DNA of 64,000 bases from an uncultured Chloroflexota bacterium (GCA_902791025.1 CADATZ010000001.1:248001-312000), one strand, 5' to 3'; counted from the first letter of the stretch, positions 16,754-25,440 are shown. Program-made: numbers and translations. The notes: generated by a model from the letters alone, not told the origin.

Positions 16754-17842
16754 ATGGATCAAAATATTAAAGATATTCTTTCTCATTATGACCTCGGTAG
16801 TTCCATAGTTCGGTGTGATGCGTATGGTAACGGTCATATCAATTGGACCTATGATGTTGAGACAAACAAAGGAAGAAGGTATATCCTTCAGCGTATTAAT
16901 ACTTTTGTCTTTCGTGATCCTGTCGGCCTAATGAGGAATACCGTTCTTTTGACTGATTTTATGCGTAAGAAAGAAAAAGATCCGCGTAAGGTATTGGAAC
17001 TGATACCAACGAAAGAAGGTTCTTTTTATTACGTGAATGAGCAAGATGAATACTGGCGGGTCTTCGTTTTCGTTGAAAATTGCATTTGCTATGATAAAGC
17101 TGAATCTCTTGAACTCTTCCGCGAAAGCGGTCGGGCATTCGGAAAATTTCAAAATTTACTTGCTGATTTTCCTGTAGAATCATTGATTGAAACGATACCG
17201 AATTTTCATAATACTCCAGAACGTTATCGAGCTTTTGAGGAAGCTCTTGCAGCTGATGTTGTAAAAAGAGCATCCTCAGCAGGTCCTGAAATCAAATATG
17301 TATTATCTCAAAAACCTTTCGCATCCTTTTTGCTTGATAAAGTAAAAAATGGCTTAATTCCCTTACGTGTTACACATAATGACACAAAAATAAATAATGT
17401 TCTTTTTGACAGAAAGACAAATGAAGCTTTATGTGTTGTTGATCTCGATACTACGATGCCGGGAATTGCTGCCATGGATTTTGGCGACTGTATTCGTTAT
17501 GCCGGTAATAATGCCGCGGAAGATGAAAAAGATCTTGAAAAAGTCTTTCTCCGAATGGATCTTTTCCGGGCTTTCGCTGAAGGATTCTGCTCCATGTGCA
17601 AGGAAAATCTGACACGAGAAGAATTGCTGCTGTGCCCAGAGGCTTCAAAGATGATAACGCTGGAAACTGGCGTACGATTTTTAGCGGATTATCTGGAGAA
17701 TGATGTCTATTTCCATATTGCCTATCCAGAGCATAATTTGGATCGTGCAAGGGTTCAGTTTAAACTGGCTGCTGATATGGATAACAAAATGGAAGAAATG
17801 CGGAATATTATCATTTCGATTCTTGATCAAAATGTTAAATAA
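16754..17842 (+). CDS. APH-fold kinase resembling N-acetylhexosamine 1-kinase (NahK)
   Basis: A 362-residue kinase of the aminoglycoside-phosphotransferase fold. The phosphate-loop region YGNGHINWTYDV near residues 25-36 and IL QRIN follow the NahK pattern. The catalytic loop is THNDTKINNVLF and the metal site is VVDLDTTMPGIAAMDFGD. NahK phosphorylates GlcNAc or GalNAc at C1 in hexosamine salvage (known from bifidobacteria). An antibiotic-type kinase is less likely given the match over the first 150 residues. The gene sits 17 bases after the secreted-protein gene and overlaps the PAP2 gene by 11 bases. Confidence 0.7.
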   Translation: MDQNIKDILSHYDLGSSIVRCDAYGNGHINWTYDVETNKGRRYILQRINTFVFRDPVGLMRNTVLLTDFMRKKEKDPRKVLELIPTKEGSFYYVNEQDEYWRVFVFVENCICYDKAESLELFRESGRAFGKFQNLLADFPVESLIETIPNFHNTPERYRAFEEALAADVVKRASSAGPEIKYVLSQKPFASFLLDKVKNGLIPLRVTHNDTKINNVLFDRKTNEALCVVDLDTTMPGIAAMDFGDCIRYAGNNAAEDEKDLEKVFLRMDLFRAFAEGFCSMCKENLTREELLLCPEASKMITLETGVRFLADYLENDVYFHIAYPEHNLDRARVQFKLAADMDNKMEEMRNIIISILDQNVK

Positions 17843-18398
17843 ACTCATAGAAATTGATGAATTGATTTCATCTAAGCTGCGTATAGAAGATAAAAACAGT
17901 CTTCTTTTTCGTATAGCGGCTCTGTTCGCACACTCCGGAGACTCGTGGGGCTGGTGCGGCATTTTGTTCGTCCTTTGGCTCTTTTCGTCAGGAGAAAAAG
18001 AGAGAATATTGGCTTACTGGGGTGGGACCATTGTGGTTACTGCAGTGTTTGTTTTTATCCTTAAGCGGATCATTGCACGAACGCGTCCTGCGGGTGAGTG
18101 GGGAAATGTTTACCGCAAAACCGATCCATATTCATTCCCCTCAGGACATTCAGTACGCGGCGGTTTGATCCTTGTTTTGGCTGCAAATACTTTTGATCAG
18201 CCATGGATCATTTGTTTGTTCGCGGTATGGGCTATACTGATGGTGCTTTCCAGAGTCGCAACCGGAGTTCATTATTTCTTTGATGTTATAGCAGGCTTCT
18301 TTCTCGGATTGCTGATTGGATGGTTCTGGGTACTGATCCAGCCTTTTCTGTATGCCAGATTACCATTCTTATTTGATAAATCCTCATGGTTTAAATAA
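17832..18398 (+). CDS. PAP2-family membrane phosphatase
   Basis: A 188-residue membrane protein with the three PAP2 catalytic motifs: KRIIARTRP, YSFPSGHS and SRVATGVHYFFDV. Five or so membrane helices surround them. ATG 17832 is chosen because the upstream part of the open frame is antisense-like sequence inside the kinase gene. The 11-base overlap makes it coupled to that gene. It may dephosphorylate undecaprenyl diphosphate or another prenyl or lipid phosphate, which suits the prenyl synthase at the head of the operon. A strong terminator follows at once. Confidence 0.88.
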   Translation: MLNKLIEIDELISSKLRIEDKNSLLFRIAALFAHSGDSWGWCGILFVLWLFSSGEKERILAYWGGTIVVTAVFVFILKRIIARTRPAGEWGNVYRKTDPYSFPSGHSVRGGLILVLAANTFDQPWIICLFAVWAILMVLSRVATGVHYFFDVIAGFFLGLLIGWFWVLIQPFLYARLPFLFDKSSWFK

Positions 18399-18399
18399 C

Positions 18400-18428
18400 A
18401 AAAACCGGGATATTCACTCCCGGTTTTT
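18400..18428. terminator. Bidirectional terminator between PAP2 and hom
   Basis: An 11-bp stem AAAAACCGGGA/TCCCGGTTTTT around a 7-base loop, with a U-run on both strands. It closes the seven-gene plus-strand operon and the asd-hom operon on the minus strand. Confidence 0.9.
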
Positions 18429-18445
18429 AGTTGCTTATAATTCAT

Positions 18446-19462
18446 TTATAAAACAATATGAAGTAAATCCTCGATCAGGGCTGCTGCTGTTTCTTTGCGT
18501 CCGGCTCCCGGACCGATCAGCGTGATTTCACCAAGCAGGTCTGTTCTGTACTGGATCGCGTTTCCCGCGCCTCTGATGGCAGATAGAGGATTATCTTCCG
18601 GAAGCATCACCGGTTTTACGGATGCTTCTAAGCCTTTTTCTGTCTTTTTCAGGGACCCGATCAGTTTCCAGTGCATATTCGCTTTTTGAGCATCCCTGAT
18701 GTCTTCAAGCGTAATATCAGAAATCCCTTCACGATTAATATCTTCCGGCTTGATAAATGTGCCAAAGACCAGATGGGCAAGAATTGCTATCTTTCCTGCT
18801 GTGTCAAAGCCTTCCACATCACCGCTTGGGTCTGCCTCCGCATAACCAAGCCGCTGCGCTTCTTTCAATGCGTCATCGTACGTAGAACCATTTTCCATTT
18901 CTGTAAGGATAAAGTTTGTTGTTCCGTTCAGGATCCCTTTAATTTCGGTGATTCCGGTAGGCAGCAGACTGTCTGTCGCAAGCCGAAGTGCAGGTGTACC
19001 ACTCATTACCGTACCTTCGCAGCCAATTTTAACGCCATTGTCCCTCGCGAGGCCTTTCAGCATGCTGTAGTGAAGAGCTATCGGCCCTTTATTGGAAGTG
19101 ATGACATGCTTCCCCGAAAGCAGTGCTTCCTGGCAATGCAATACAGCCGGCTCACCGGTTTTAAGATCTGTATAACTCAATTCAATAATCACATCTGATT
19201 CCGCGTTGCGGATCATCTGAATTGTATTCCACTCACGGAAAAGAGATTGATCCATTTCGGAAAAATCACGCACGGAAGCAAGCTTTTCAACAGGAAGTCC
19301 ATCCGGGTCATAAATGGTTCCGTAGCGGATATCTGTAATTGATGTGACAAGAAATTCTAATCCCATTTCCTTACGAAAGAAGGTTTTCTTTTCAATCAGG
19401 GCTTGAATAAAACCATGTGCGACATTACCAAACCCGATCATTCCCAGTTTAATTATTTTCAT
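18446..19462 (-). CDS. hom: Homoserine dehydrogenase, short form without ACT domain
   Basis: A 338-residue oxidoreductase reducing aspartate semialdehyde to homoserine. NAD(P) motif GFGNVAHGF is near the N-terminus, then SNKGPIALHY, the signature region LNGTTNFILTEM and EADPSGDVEGFDTAGK with the catalytic lysine. Residues end soon after GPGAGRKETAAALIEDL, so the C-terminal ACT domain that gives threonine feedback in longer forms is missing. Regulation may therefore rest on the leader attenuator. It follows asd by 27 bases. Confidence 0.92.
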   Translation of the reverse strand: MKIIKLGMIGFGNVAHGFIQALIEKKTFFRKEMGLEFLVTSITDIRYGTIYDPDGLPVEKLASVRDFSEMDQSLFREWNTIQMIRNAESDVIIELSYTDLKTGEPAVLHCQEALLSGKHVITSNKGPIALHYSMLKGLARDNGVKIGCEGTVMSGTPALRLATDSLLPTGITEIKGILNGTTNFILTEMENGSTYDDALKEAQRLGYAEADPSGDVEGFDTAGKIAILAHLVFGTFIKPEDINREGISDITLEDIRDAQKANMHWKLIGSLKKTEKGLEASVKPVMLPEDNPLSAIRGAGNAIQYRTDLLGEITLIGPGAGRKETAAALIEDLLHIVL

Positions 19463-19489
19463 AAGAACACCTCTCGTTTTGGAAAATGT

Positions 19490-20548
19490 TTACATTCCAA
19501 AGAAACGTCTTGCAATCAATTCGCCATTGAGAATGGAACCGCCTGCCGCGCCGCGAATGGTATTATGGGAAACAGAAACAAAACGATAATCGAGAATGGT
19601 ATCTTTCCGAATTCTTCCGATACTTGTCGCCATACCGTTCTCAAGATCACGATCAAGGCGAGGCTGCGGACGGTTCGGTTCATCGTGATAAATGATGGCC
19701 TGCTTGGGACAGGAAGGCAGCGTTTTGGTAACTTCCGGAACTACATAGTTTTTTACGGTCTCAATGAGTTCTTCTACGGAAGGTTTTTCTTCAGTGGCAA
19801 TCGTACAGCAAATCGTGTGGGCGTCCACAACTGCAACACGATTTGTGTGAGCAGAAATCTGCATCGGATGATACTGAATGGCATCAGGCGTCATCTTCCC
19901 CATGATTTTTGTCGGTTCAAACTCCAGCTTTTCCTCTTCGCCGCCAATATAAGGAATCACATTGTCAATAATATCAAGCGAAGGAACACCCGGTATACCG
20001 GCACCGGAAAGAGCCTGCATGGAGAAAGCAAACAACTGTTTGACATGATATTTTTGGTCAATGGCATGCAGCGGAATGACAAATCCGGTCGTCGTGCAAT
20101 TCGGGTTTGTAATAATTCCTCCGCTCCAACCGTAATTCTTATGCTGCAGATCGATAAGATCCAAATGATCCGGGTTGATTTCAGGAACAAGCAGCGGAAC
20201 CAGCGGATCCTTGCGGTAGGCTGAAGCGTTGGAACTCAGGAACATACCTGCTTTGGCAAAATCCGGTTCAATTTCTTTGGCAATATCAGCCGGTAAGGCG
20301 GAGAATACAATTTTCGCTTTCTTCAGAGCCGATGCCTGGGTAGGCAGCAGCTTCATATTTTTCACATAATCAGGCATGGGTTTTGAAAGAAACCAGTGAC
20401 ATGCCTCCTGATAAGTTTTTCCTTCTGAGCGTTCGGATGCGGTGACTTCAACAACTTCAAACCAGGGATGACCGTCCAGAAGGGAAATCATGCGCTGGCC
20501 TACACTGCCTGTACTCGCTAAAACTGCAACCGGGATCTTATTACTCAT
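19490..20548 (-). CDS. asd: Aspartate-semialdehyde dehydrogenase (archaeal/Chloroflexi-type)
   Basis: A 352-residue enzyme reducing aspartyl phosphate to the semialdehyde, the branch point to lysine, threonine, methionine and isoleucine. The nucleotide loop is ASTGSVGQRM, and the active cysteine lies in NPNCTTTGF. SGAGIPGVPS and a basic substrate loop (SAHTNRVAVVDAH) follow. Length and the CTTTG signature fit the archaeal/yeast-like type rather than the E. coli type. It is the first gene behind a Thr/Ile-rich leader peptide and attenuator, with hom downstream. Confidence 0.92.
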   Translation of the reverse strand: MSNKIPVAVLASTGSVGQRMISLLDGHPWFEVVEVTASERSEGKTYQEACHWFLSKPMPDYVKNMKLLPTQASALKKAKIVFSALPADIAKEIEPDFAKAGMFLSSNASAYRKDPLVPLLVPEINPDHLDLIDLQHKNYGWSGGIITNPNCTTTGFVIPLHAIDQKYHVKQLFAFSMQALSGAGIPGVPSLDIIDNVIPYIGGEEEKLEFEPTKIMGKMTPDAIQYHPMQISAHTNRVAVVDAHTICCTIATEEKPSVEELIETVKNYVVPEVTKTLPSCPKQAIIYHDEPNRPQPRLDRDLENGMATSIGRIRKDTILDYRFVSVSHNTIRGAAGGSILNGELIARRFFGM

Positions 20549-20580
20549 AATAGTTACCTGCCTTGTTATATATAATTTAC

Positions 20581-20644
20581 TAAAAAAACTGCCTCAGTAT
20601 GAGGCAGTCCATTAATCTTTCTTATTTGATACCACTGCCTCAAT
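20581..20644 (-). promoter_or_regulatory. Attenuator (terminator and antiterminator) of the asd-hom operon
   Basis: Three segments on the minus strand can pair in two ways. Segment 2, TGAGGCAGT (20642-20634), is identical to segment 4 (20596-20588). Both are complementary over 9 bases to segment 3, ACTGCCTCA (20608-20600). Pairing 3:4 makes a terminator with seven U residues directly after it (20587-20581). Pairing 2:3 prevents it. Segment 1 inside the leader ORF, TACCACT (20678-20672), pairs over 7 bases with AGTGGTA (20636-20630), which overlaps segment 2. This is the classic four-segment attenuator. Confidence 0.9.
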
Positions 20645-20647
20645 ATA

Positions 20648-20719
20648 TCAAAAACAACCACAACCAATAGTAGTGGTAATAATGATAGCAGTGATTTCTA
20701 AAGTTTTTCTTGATTCCAT
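20648..20719 (-). CDS. Threonine/isoleucine leader peptide of asd-hom
   Basis: A 23-codon ORF that starts MESRKTLEI, continues TAIIITTTI and ends GCGCF-stop. Counted over the whole peptide, 10 of 23 residues are Thr or Ile, concentrated as TAIIITTTI in codons 10-18. The composition mirrors the thrL leader of enteric bacteria. Its stop codon lies 5 bases before segment 2 of the attenuator. A ribosome stalled at these codons would cover segment 1 and allow antitermination when charged Thr- or Ile-tRNA is scarce. No Shine-Dalgarno is visible, and the promoter predicts a start point at or next to the ATG. Confidence 0.88.
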   Translation of the reverse strand: MESRKTLEITAIIITTTIGCGCF

Positions 20720-20725
20720 AATAAT

Positions 20726-20754
20726 AATTTACTACGTATTTTAGGTATTGTCAA
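20726..20754 (-). promoter_or_regulatory. Promoter of the asd-hom leader
   Basis: A -35 TTGACA (20754-20749), a 17-base spacer and a -10 TAAATT (20731-20726) on the minus strand. The expected start point is about 7 bases on, at the ATG of the leader peptide, so the transcript may be leaderless. Confidence 0.7.
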
Positions 20755-20780
20755 ATTAAAATTATAAAATTCGAAAAAAT

Positions 20781-20809
20781 TTGTGAGGTTATATTTTCAC
20801 CGATATAAT
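20781..20809 (+). promoter_or_regulatory. Promoter of dut
   Basis: TTGTGA (20781-20786), 17 bases, TATAAT (20804-20809). It lies 16 bases before the dut start codon and is divergent to the asd leader promoter. Confidence 0.65.
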
Positions 20810-20825
20810 TTTATGCGGAGGATAT

Positions 20826-21251
20826 ATGGAAAAGATAAAAGCAGCAAAACTCAGGGATGATGCAATAATCCCTACAAGAAGACACTCCTCAGACGCGGGA
20901 ATCGATTTTTACGCGGTTGAGCCGCTAACAATTGCGCCACATTCTTTTGGTATCATAAAAACCGGTATCACGGTTGAAATTCCGGATGGGTTTGTTGGAA
21001 TTATGAAACCGAAAAGCCGAAATGACCACTTGCTTGGAGCAGGTGTAATTGACGCAGGGTACCAGGGAGAGATCCAGATAAAGCTTGCCAATATAACAGA
21101 TGAGCCGTTGCGCATAGAATACAAGCAGGCGGTTGGACAGATGGTGATACTGCCTGTTGTTACTCCTGCCGTTCAGGAAATTTCATCCGAGGAAATACAT
21201 AAGGTAGTTTCTGAACGCGGTGCAACCGGTGGAATTCTTGGAAACGCCTGA
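20826..21251 (+). CDS. dut: dUTP diphosphatase
   Basis: A 141-residue trimeric-type dUTPase turning dUTP into dUMP and pyrophosphate. Motif 1 is SSDAGIDFYA, motif 2 PKSRN (in place of the common RSG/RSS), motif 3 GVIDAGYQGEI with the catalytic aspartate and uracil-binding tyrosine, and motif 4 QMVILPV. Motif 5 is atypical, ERGATGGILG rather than RGxGGFGSTG, though still glycine-rich. ATG 20826 has CGGAGG upstream. It is a single-gene unit ending in a hairpin shared with the convergent ndk. Confidence 0.88.
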   Translation: MEKIKAAKLRDDAIIPTRRHSSDAGIDFYAVEPLTIAPHSFGIIKTGITVEIPDGFVGIMKPKSRNDHLLGAGVIDAGYQGEIQIKLANITDEPLRIEYKQAVGQMVILPVVTPAVQEISSEEIHKVVSERGATGGILGNA

Positions 21252-21273
21252 CACAAGTAATGATATTGCGTAT

Positions 21274-21305
21274 AGAAAAGAGCGGATAAATTTCCGCCCT
21301 TTTCT
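21274..21305. terminator. Bidirectional terminator between dut and ndk
   Basis: AGAAAAG(A)GCGGA pairs with TCCGC(C)CTTTTCT, one A:C mismatch in the stem. U-rich flanks are present on both strands, suiting the convergent genes. Confidence 0.75.
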
Positions 21306-21328
21306 AAAAATCTATTTAATTAATTCAC

Positions 21329-21787
21329 TCAGGAATTCTGTCCAAAGACCCAGTTGATGCCGCATTTTTCGTAATCAACGATTTCTTCCGGGGCGAACCA
21401 GAGTGCGATTTCGCGTTCAGCAGTCGAGACTGCATCGGATGCATGGATAAGATTGCGATCCATTTTCGCAGCAAAGTCATGCCGAATCGTTCCAGGTGCA
21501 GCTTCGGTCGGGTTTGTTGATCCAACAGTCTGACGAACAGCCTTGACTACATTATCTCCTCCCCAAACCATAGCAAAGACAGGACCGGAAGTAATATAGT
21601 TGACCAATCCATTGTAAAAGGGTTTCCCTTCATGTTCCGCATAGTGCTTTGCAGCCAGTTCAGGCGTAACCATCATAAATTTTGCCCCGCACAGAACAAA
21701 GCCGCGATTTTCAAAACGTTTTACGACTTCGCCAATCAACCCACGCTGTACGCCATCCGGCTTTACACAAACAAAAGTTTTTTCCAT
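21329..21787 (-). CDS. ndk: Nucleoside diphosphate kinase
   Basis: A 152-residue enzyme balancing nucleoside triphosphates. The N-terminal TFVCVKPDGVQRGLIGEV pattern and the active-site histidine in NLIHASDAVSTAEREI are exact for the family. The C-terminal part CGINWVFGQNS is also typical. ATG 21787 follows GGTCTAAAC with a weak ribosome site. The TPR protein gene ends 11 bases upstream, so ndk, the TPR gene and the sigma gene may share a transcript. Confidence 0.95.
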   Translation of the reverse strand: MEKTFVCVKPDGVQRGLIGEVVKRFENRGFVLCGAKFMMVTPELAAKHYAEHEGKPFYNGLVNYITSGPVFAMVWGGDNVVKAVRQTVGSTNPTEAAPGTIRHDFAAKMDRNLIHASDAVSTAEREIALWFAPEEIVDYEKCGINWVFGQNS

Positions 21788-21798
21788 TGTTTAGACCT

Positions 21799-23211
21799 CT
21801 ATTCCTTTATAGAATTATATAAATCAGCCAAATCTGTATTTTCCGGGAAAAGAATTACCAGCTTTTCCAGCTCCTCGCTTACTGCGGAAACACAGTTCGG
21901 TTTGGCGATTAGTTTCCTGTATAATTGTACTCCAAGTTCCTGTTGATCAGTACTGAAACATCTCCATGCTTCTCTCATCATTTGCCTATCCTCGGTTGTT
22001 GGAGATTGTGTGCTGTTTTCTTCTTTTTCATCAGAACCAGCTTCTGGAGAAATATTGAGTCCTTCTTGTGTTTCGCTTGAAATCTTTTCGGGTTTAGGAT
22101 CAATCGGCTGAAAACCACGGGAAGCGATGTGTTCAAGATAATTAAATGCCTCATCCAACTCGCTGGTAGCATTTGATTGTATATTCACGCTCTCCTTTGA
22201 ATCAGATGATGATACTGGTTCATCAATAATATTTTTTGATTTGAAAAATGAATTTATATAGAATAATTCACCGCTATCGGAGGCTTCGAGATCATTCATC
22301 AGACTTTGAACAGATTCTTCGGAATCTGATGCATTGTTTGTTATTGGAAGAAGCTCAAGCCAGGCAGGAATTTTCGAATTGTCATTCAGAATAAGCTTTT
22401 CACTTGCCTGGTGCCAGCCTATTCGTACACGTGTGTTAGGAATGCCGGTCCATTCGTAATAAGCAATATTTATCGGAAAATGCTGTGCAGAGATTTCCCC
22501 GTTGTTTATTTCCCAGTGCTGGTATTGCGGATCCAGATCAGCAAGTTTATCAAGACAATTGTGAAACTTTAATCGGTCATTTTCAGAATAATAAACAGCC
22601 AAAGTCCGCAAAGCTGTCTGGTTGTATGGTTCTCTTCGTAAAACAGATTCGAGAAGCCAAACACCTTTTTGAATATCTCCTTTTTCATAATATGATAATC
22701 CAAGGTAAAGGATAGGTAGATTTGGGATGGGCTTTTTCCCTGCTGAAAGAAAATGTTTGCAGGCAGTAGAGTAATCCTTTTGATGATATGCCCTTATGCC
22801 ATCTGAAAATTCTCGCAAAAGCCGGTCATCTGATGAAAAAGACACACTGTGAGCTTCCATCCAGGCAGAAAGATCTTTCTTAATTGTTTCATTATCGGGC
22901 TGCAGGCAATTAACTGTTTCACAGTGCATAATCGCGTTTTCTGTCCTGCCGCATTCAACATAAGTATAAGCAAGTGAAATGTGATTCAGAAAATTATCCG
23001 GCTGAGCTGAACATAAACGAAGATATGTATTAAGTGCGCCATTATAATTATCCATTTCCAAAAAAGTTCTGCCAAGTCTTTCATAAATCCGCAGCATTTT
23101 GGGAAACTGTCTTAACAGATACAGACAATGGAATGCAGCCTGTTCGAGATTTCCATTGTCTGTAAGTTTGTCGATTTTGTTCAGGTAATTATCAATTTCA
23201 ATGACAGACAT
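21799..23211 (-). CDS. Cytoplasmic TPR-repeat protein
   Basis: A 470-residue protein without a signal peptide. Its first 230 residues hold about six tetratricopeptide repeats, for example FLEMDNYNGALNTYLRL, AYTYVECGRTENAIMHCE and LSYYEKGDIQKGVWLLE. The middle (about 250-400) is acidic and probably disordered, with SDSEESVQS and ETQEGLNISPEAG-like stretches. One more helical repeat ends the protein. No partner can be named. It lies between rpoD and ndk, 21 bases after the sigma gene's stop. Confidence 0.75.
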   Translation of the reverse strand: MSVIEIDNYLNKIDKLTDNGNLEQAAFHCLYLLRQFPKMLRIYERLGRTFLEMDNYNGALNTYLRLCSAQPDNFLNHISLAYTYVECGRTENAIMHCETVNCLQPDNETIKKDLSAWMEAHSVSFSSDDRLLREFSDGIRAYHQKDYSTACKHFLSAGKKPIPNLPILYLGLSYYEKGDIQKGVWLLESVLRREPYNQTALRTLAVYYSENDRLKFHNCLDKLADLDPQYQHWEINNGEISAQHFPINIAYYEWTGIPNTRVRIGWHQASEKLILNDNSKIPAWLELLPITNNASDSEESVQSLMNDLEASDSGELFYINSFFKSKNIIDEPVSSSDSKESVNIQSNATSELDEAFNYLEHIASRGFQPIDPKPEKISSETQEGLNISPEAGSDEKEENSTQSPTTEDRQMMREAWRCFSTDQQELGVQLYRKLIAKPNCVSAVSEELEKLVILFPENTDLADLYNSIKE

Positions 23212-23232
23212 GATATCACTTGAAAAAGAGAC

Positions 23233-24456
23233 TTATTTCAAATCATCGCGCAGATAATCTCTCAGAATTTTTTGTACGGAAGGATGGCGAAGTCTTGACA
23301 ATGCCTGTGCTTCAATCTGTCGGACACGCTCACGAGTAACTCCCATTTTATTGCCTACTTCTTCAAGCGTATATGCCTGACCGTCAAGCAGTCCGTACCG
23401 CAGTTGAAGAATTCGTACTTCTCTCGGCGGCAGATCATTCAAAATGATCTGAAGATGTTCCTTCAGAAGGTTATATGTCGCAGAATCAGCAGGTGCAGGT
23501 GCGTCATCATCTTCGATAAAATCCCCTAATACTGAATCTTCCTCATCGTCAGTAGGTGTTTCCAGAGAAAGCGGTCTGCGGGCAACCTGGATCATGTTCT
23601 CGACTTTCTTGATCGGCACATCAAGTTCTGCTGCCAATTCTTCAACAGATGGGTCTCTGCCTAATTTTTGTGTAAGCTGGTGCTGATATCTGAGCAGTTT
23701 GTTGATTTGATCGCCCATATGAACAGGAACACGAATCGTTCGGCCTTGATCGGCGATAGCACGGGTCACTGCCTGCCGGATCCACCAGGTGGCGTAGGTG
23801 CTGAATTTATGACCACGGCGGTAATCAAACTTCTTTGTAGCTCGAATCAGACCAATATTCCCTTCCTGGATCAAATCAAGGAAAGGAACACCGCGCCCCA
23901 TATATTTCTTGGCGACAGAAATAACAAGACGGGAATTTGCCGTTATCAGATGATCTCTTGCTGCCCAGCTGTCCTCGATATTCTTACGTAATTCCAAACG
24001 GCGTTCTGGTGTTACATTGACCCTTGCCAATTCTTCACGAGAAATACGCCCTTTTTCAATTCGCTGTGCCAATTCAACTTCTTCATCTGCTGTAAGCAGA
24101 GGAACACGGCTGACTTCTTTCAAGTAAAGACCGATAGTGTCGTCAGTATCAATATTTGAAAGATCATCAGAAAGGCCGATTCCATTTTCGTCATCATCTT
24201 CATCGATATCAGAAAGATCCATCTCGTCTTCATCGACATCATCCGAAGGATTTTCTTCAGTATATTGTATACCGGCACTCAACAAAGCTGAAAACGCTTC
24301 TTCAAGTTGGTCGACATCCTGCTCTGCATCCGGGAAAAATCTCAGAATATCATCGATCGTGACAACTGATTTTTGCCGTCCATACTCAACCAACTGTGAA
24401 ATAGCGGAATCGTTTTCATAATCTTCATTGTTGAAATTAACCAATTCTTCTTCCAT
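23233..24456 (-). CDS. rpoD: Primary sigma factor (sigma-70, RpoD/SigA)
   Basis: A 407-residue housekeeping sigma factor. A short acidic N-terminus with region 1.1-like [15 protein letters not shown] (near 35-50) and an Asp/Glu-rich linker leads to region 1.2 ([17 protein letters not shown]). Region 2 contains [20 protein letters not shown] and [17 protein letters not shown], the -10-recognition part. Region 4.2 has [20 protein letters not shown] and LSRLRHPS. The promoters inferred in this window match its expected TTGACA/TATAAT. It precedes the TPR protein gene. Confidence 0.96.
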   Translation of the reverse strand: MEEELVNFNNEDYENDSAISQLVEYGRQKSVVTIDDILRFFPDAEQDVDQLEEAFSALLSAGIQYTEENPSDDVDEDEMDLSDIDEDDDENGIGLSDDLSNIDTDDTIGLYLKEVSRVPLLTADEEVELAQRIEKGRISREELARVNVTPERRLELRKNIEDSWAARDHLITANSRLVISVAKKYMGRGVPFLDLIQEGNIGLIRATKKFDYRRGHKFSTYATWWIRQAVTRAIADQGRTIRVPVHMGDQINKLLRYQHQLTQKLGRDPSVEELAAELDVPIKKVENMIQVARRPLSLETPTDDEEDSVLGDFIEDDDAPAPADSATYNLLKEHLQIILNDLPPREVRILQLRYGLLDGQAYTLEEVGNKMGVTRERVRQIEAQALSRLRHPSVQKILRDYLRDDLK

Positions 24457-24538
24457 AAAATGCGTATATTCCCTCAGTATATTTTTCTACTATTAGAGAA
24501 TACACTTATTTTTTCAAAAAATCAATACCTAATTTTAT

Positions 24539-24571
24539 AAAAAACAGGGAATTCTTTAATTTCCCTGTTTT
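24539..24571 (-). terminator. Terminator of the degV gene
   Basis: A stem AAAACAGGGAA/TTCCCTGTTTT around a 9-base loop, with a U-run on both strands. It lies 30 bases past the degV stop codon, upstream of the sigma gene. Confidence 0.85.
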
Positions 24572-24600
24572 TTACTCTTATTTTTTATATAGAAACTGTT

Positions 24601-25440
24601 TTAATTTGTGAAGAAACTAATAATAATTGTAGCTGGACCTGCATGTACCATGATTGCCGGAGGAAGATTGAACATGGGAATATCTTCGACACCGAATTTT
24701 TCTTTAAATTCCTGCTTCAGAAAAGGAATATCCGGATTATCTGATGTCGTTCCGAATGTAATATAGCCATTCTTATAGTCTTTACAATCTTTTTCAACCA
24801 ATTCAATTATCCGGGCTAATGCTCTTTTTTTGGTTCTTTGTTTTTCAAATGATTCGACTTTTCCATCAATAACCGTAAGAATTGGTTTGATTTGGAGAAT
24901 ATCTCCCAAAAGCTTCGAGGCACCCCCGATCCTTCCACCTTTATAAAGATATTCCAACGTATCAACAACTGCGTATATCTTTGCATTGGAAATTTTGTCA
25001 TTGATCAAGGATTCAATTTCGTCAATAGATTTTCCTTCATCTGCCCATTTTTTCGCAAATTTCAAAAGAATAGCCTGGTTGCCTCCGATTTGTTTTGTAT
25101 CAATCACTCGTACATCAAGATTCGGAAAATCTTCGAGGGCTGTTTGAGCGCTGCGGACGGTTCCGCTTAATTTCGCTGAAGGACAAAGTACGATACCACA
25201 ATCACCTTTTGCCTCCATATCTTGATAAATCGGGGTATATAACGATGGCGGAGGAGCTGCGGTTTTGGGCAGATTTGCTGATTCTTTCAGTTTTCTTACG
25301 AAAGTATCACTGTCAATTTCAGTGTCATCACGGTAAGTTTCCTCTCCGAATATTACCAACTGGGGAATATATTCGATCCCGATTTCCTTTGCCTGATCTA
25401 ATGTCAAACCACTGGTTGTGTCTCCAAAAATTCTGACCAT
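24601..25440 (-). CDS. DegV-family fatty-acid-binding protein
   Basis: A 279-residue protein with DegV features: IFGDTTSGLTLDQAKEIG at the N-terminus, SANLPKTAAPPPSLYTPIY, the LYKGGRIGGASKLLGDILQIKPIL signature near residues 165-188, and a glycine-rich end. Family members (FakB) present a fatty acid to the kinase FakA for phospholipid synthesis. No fakA is in the window. ATG 25440 has GGGGG upstream. Single gene with its own terminator. Confidence 0.9.
   Translation of the reverse strand: MVRIFGDTTSGLTLDQAKEIGIEYIPQLVIFGEETYRDDTEIDSDTFVRKLKESANLPKTAAPPPSLYTPIYQDMEAKGDCGIVLCPSAKLSGTVRSAQTALEDFPNLDVRVIDTKQIGGNQAILLKFAKKWADEGKSIDEIESLINDKISNAKIYAVVDTLEYLYKGGRIGGASKLLGDILQIKPILTVIDGKVESFEKQRTKKRALARIIELVEKDCKDYKNGYITFGTTSDNPDIPFLKQEFKEKFGVEDIPMFNLPPAIMVHAGPATIIISFFTN

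Noticed and set aside
19403..20224. 273-residue open frame on the plus strand
   Set aside because: Antisense to asd and the hom start; both real genes have full catalytic motifs.
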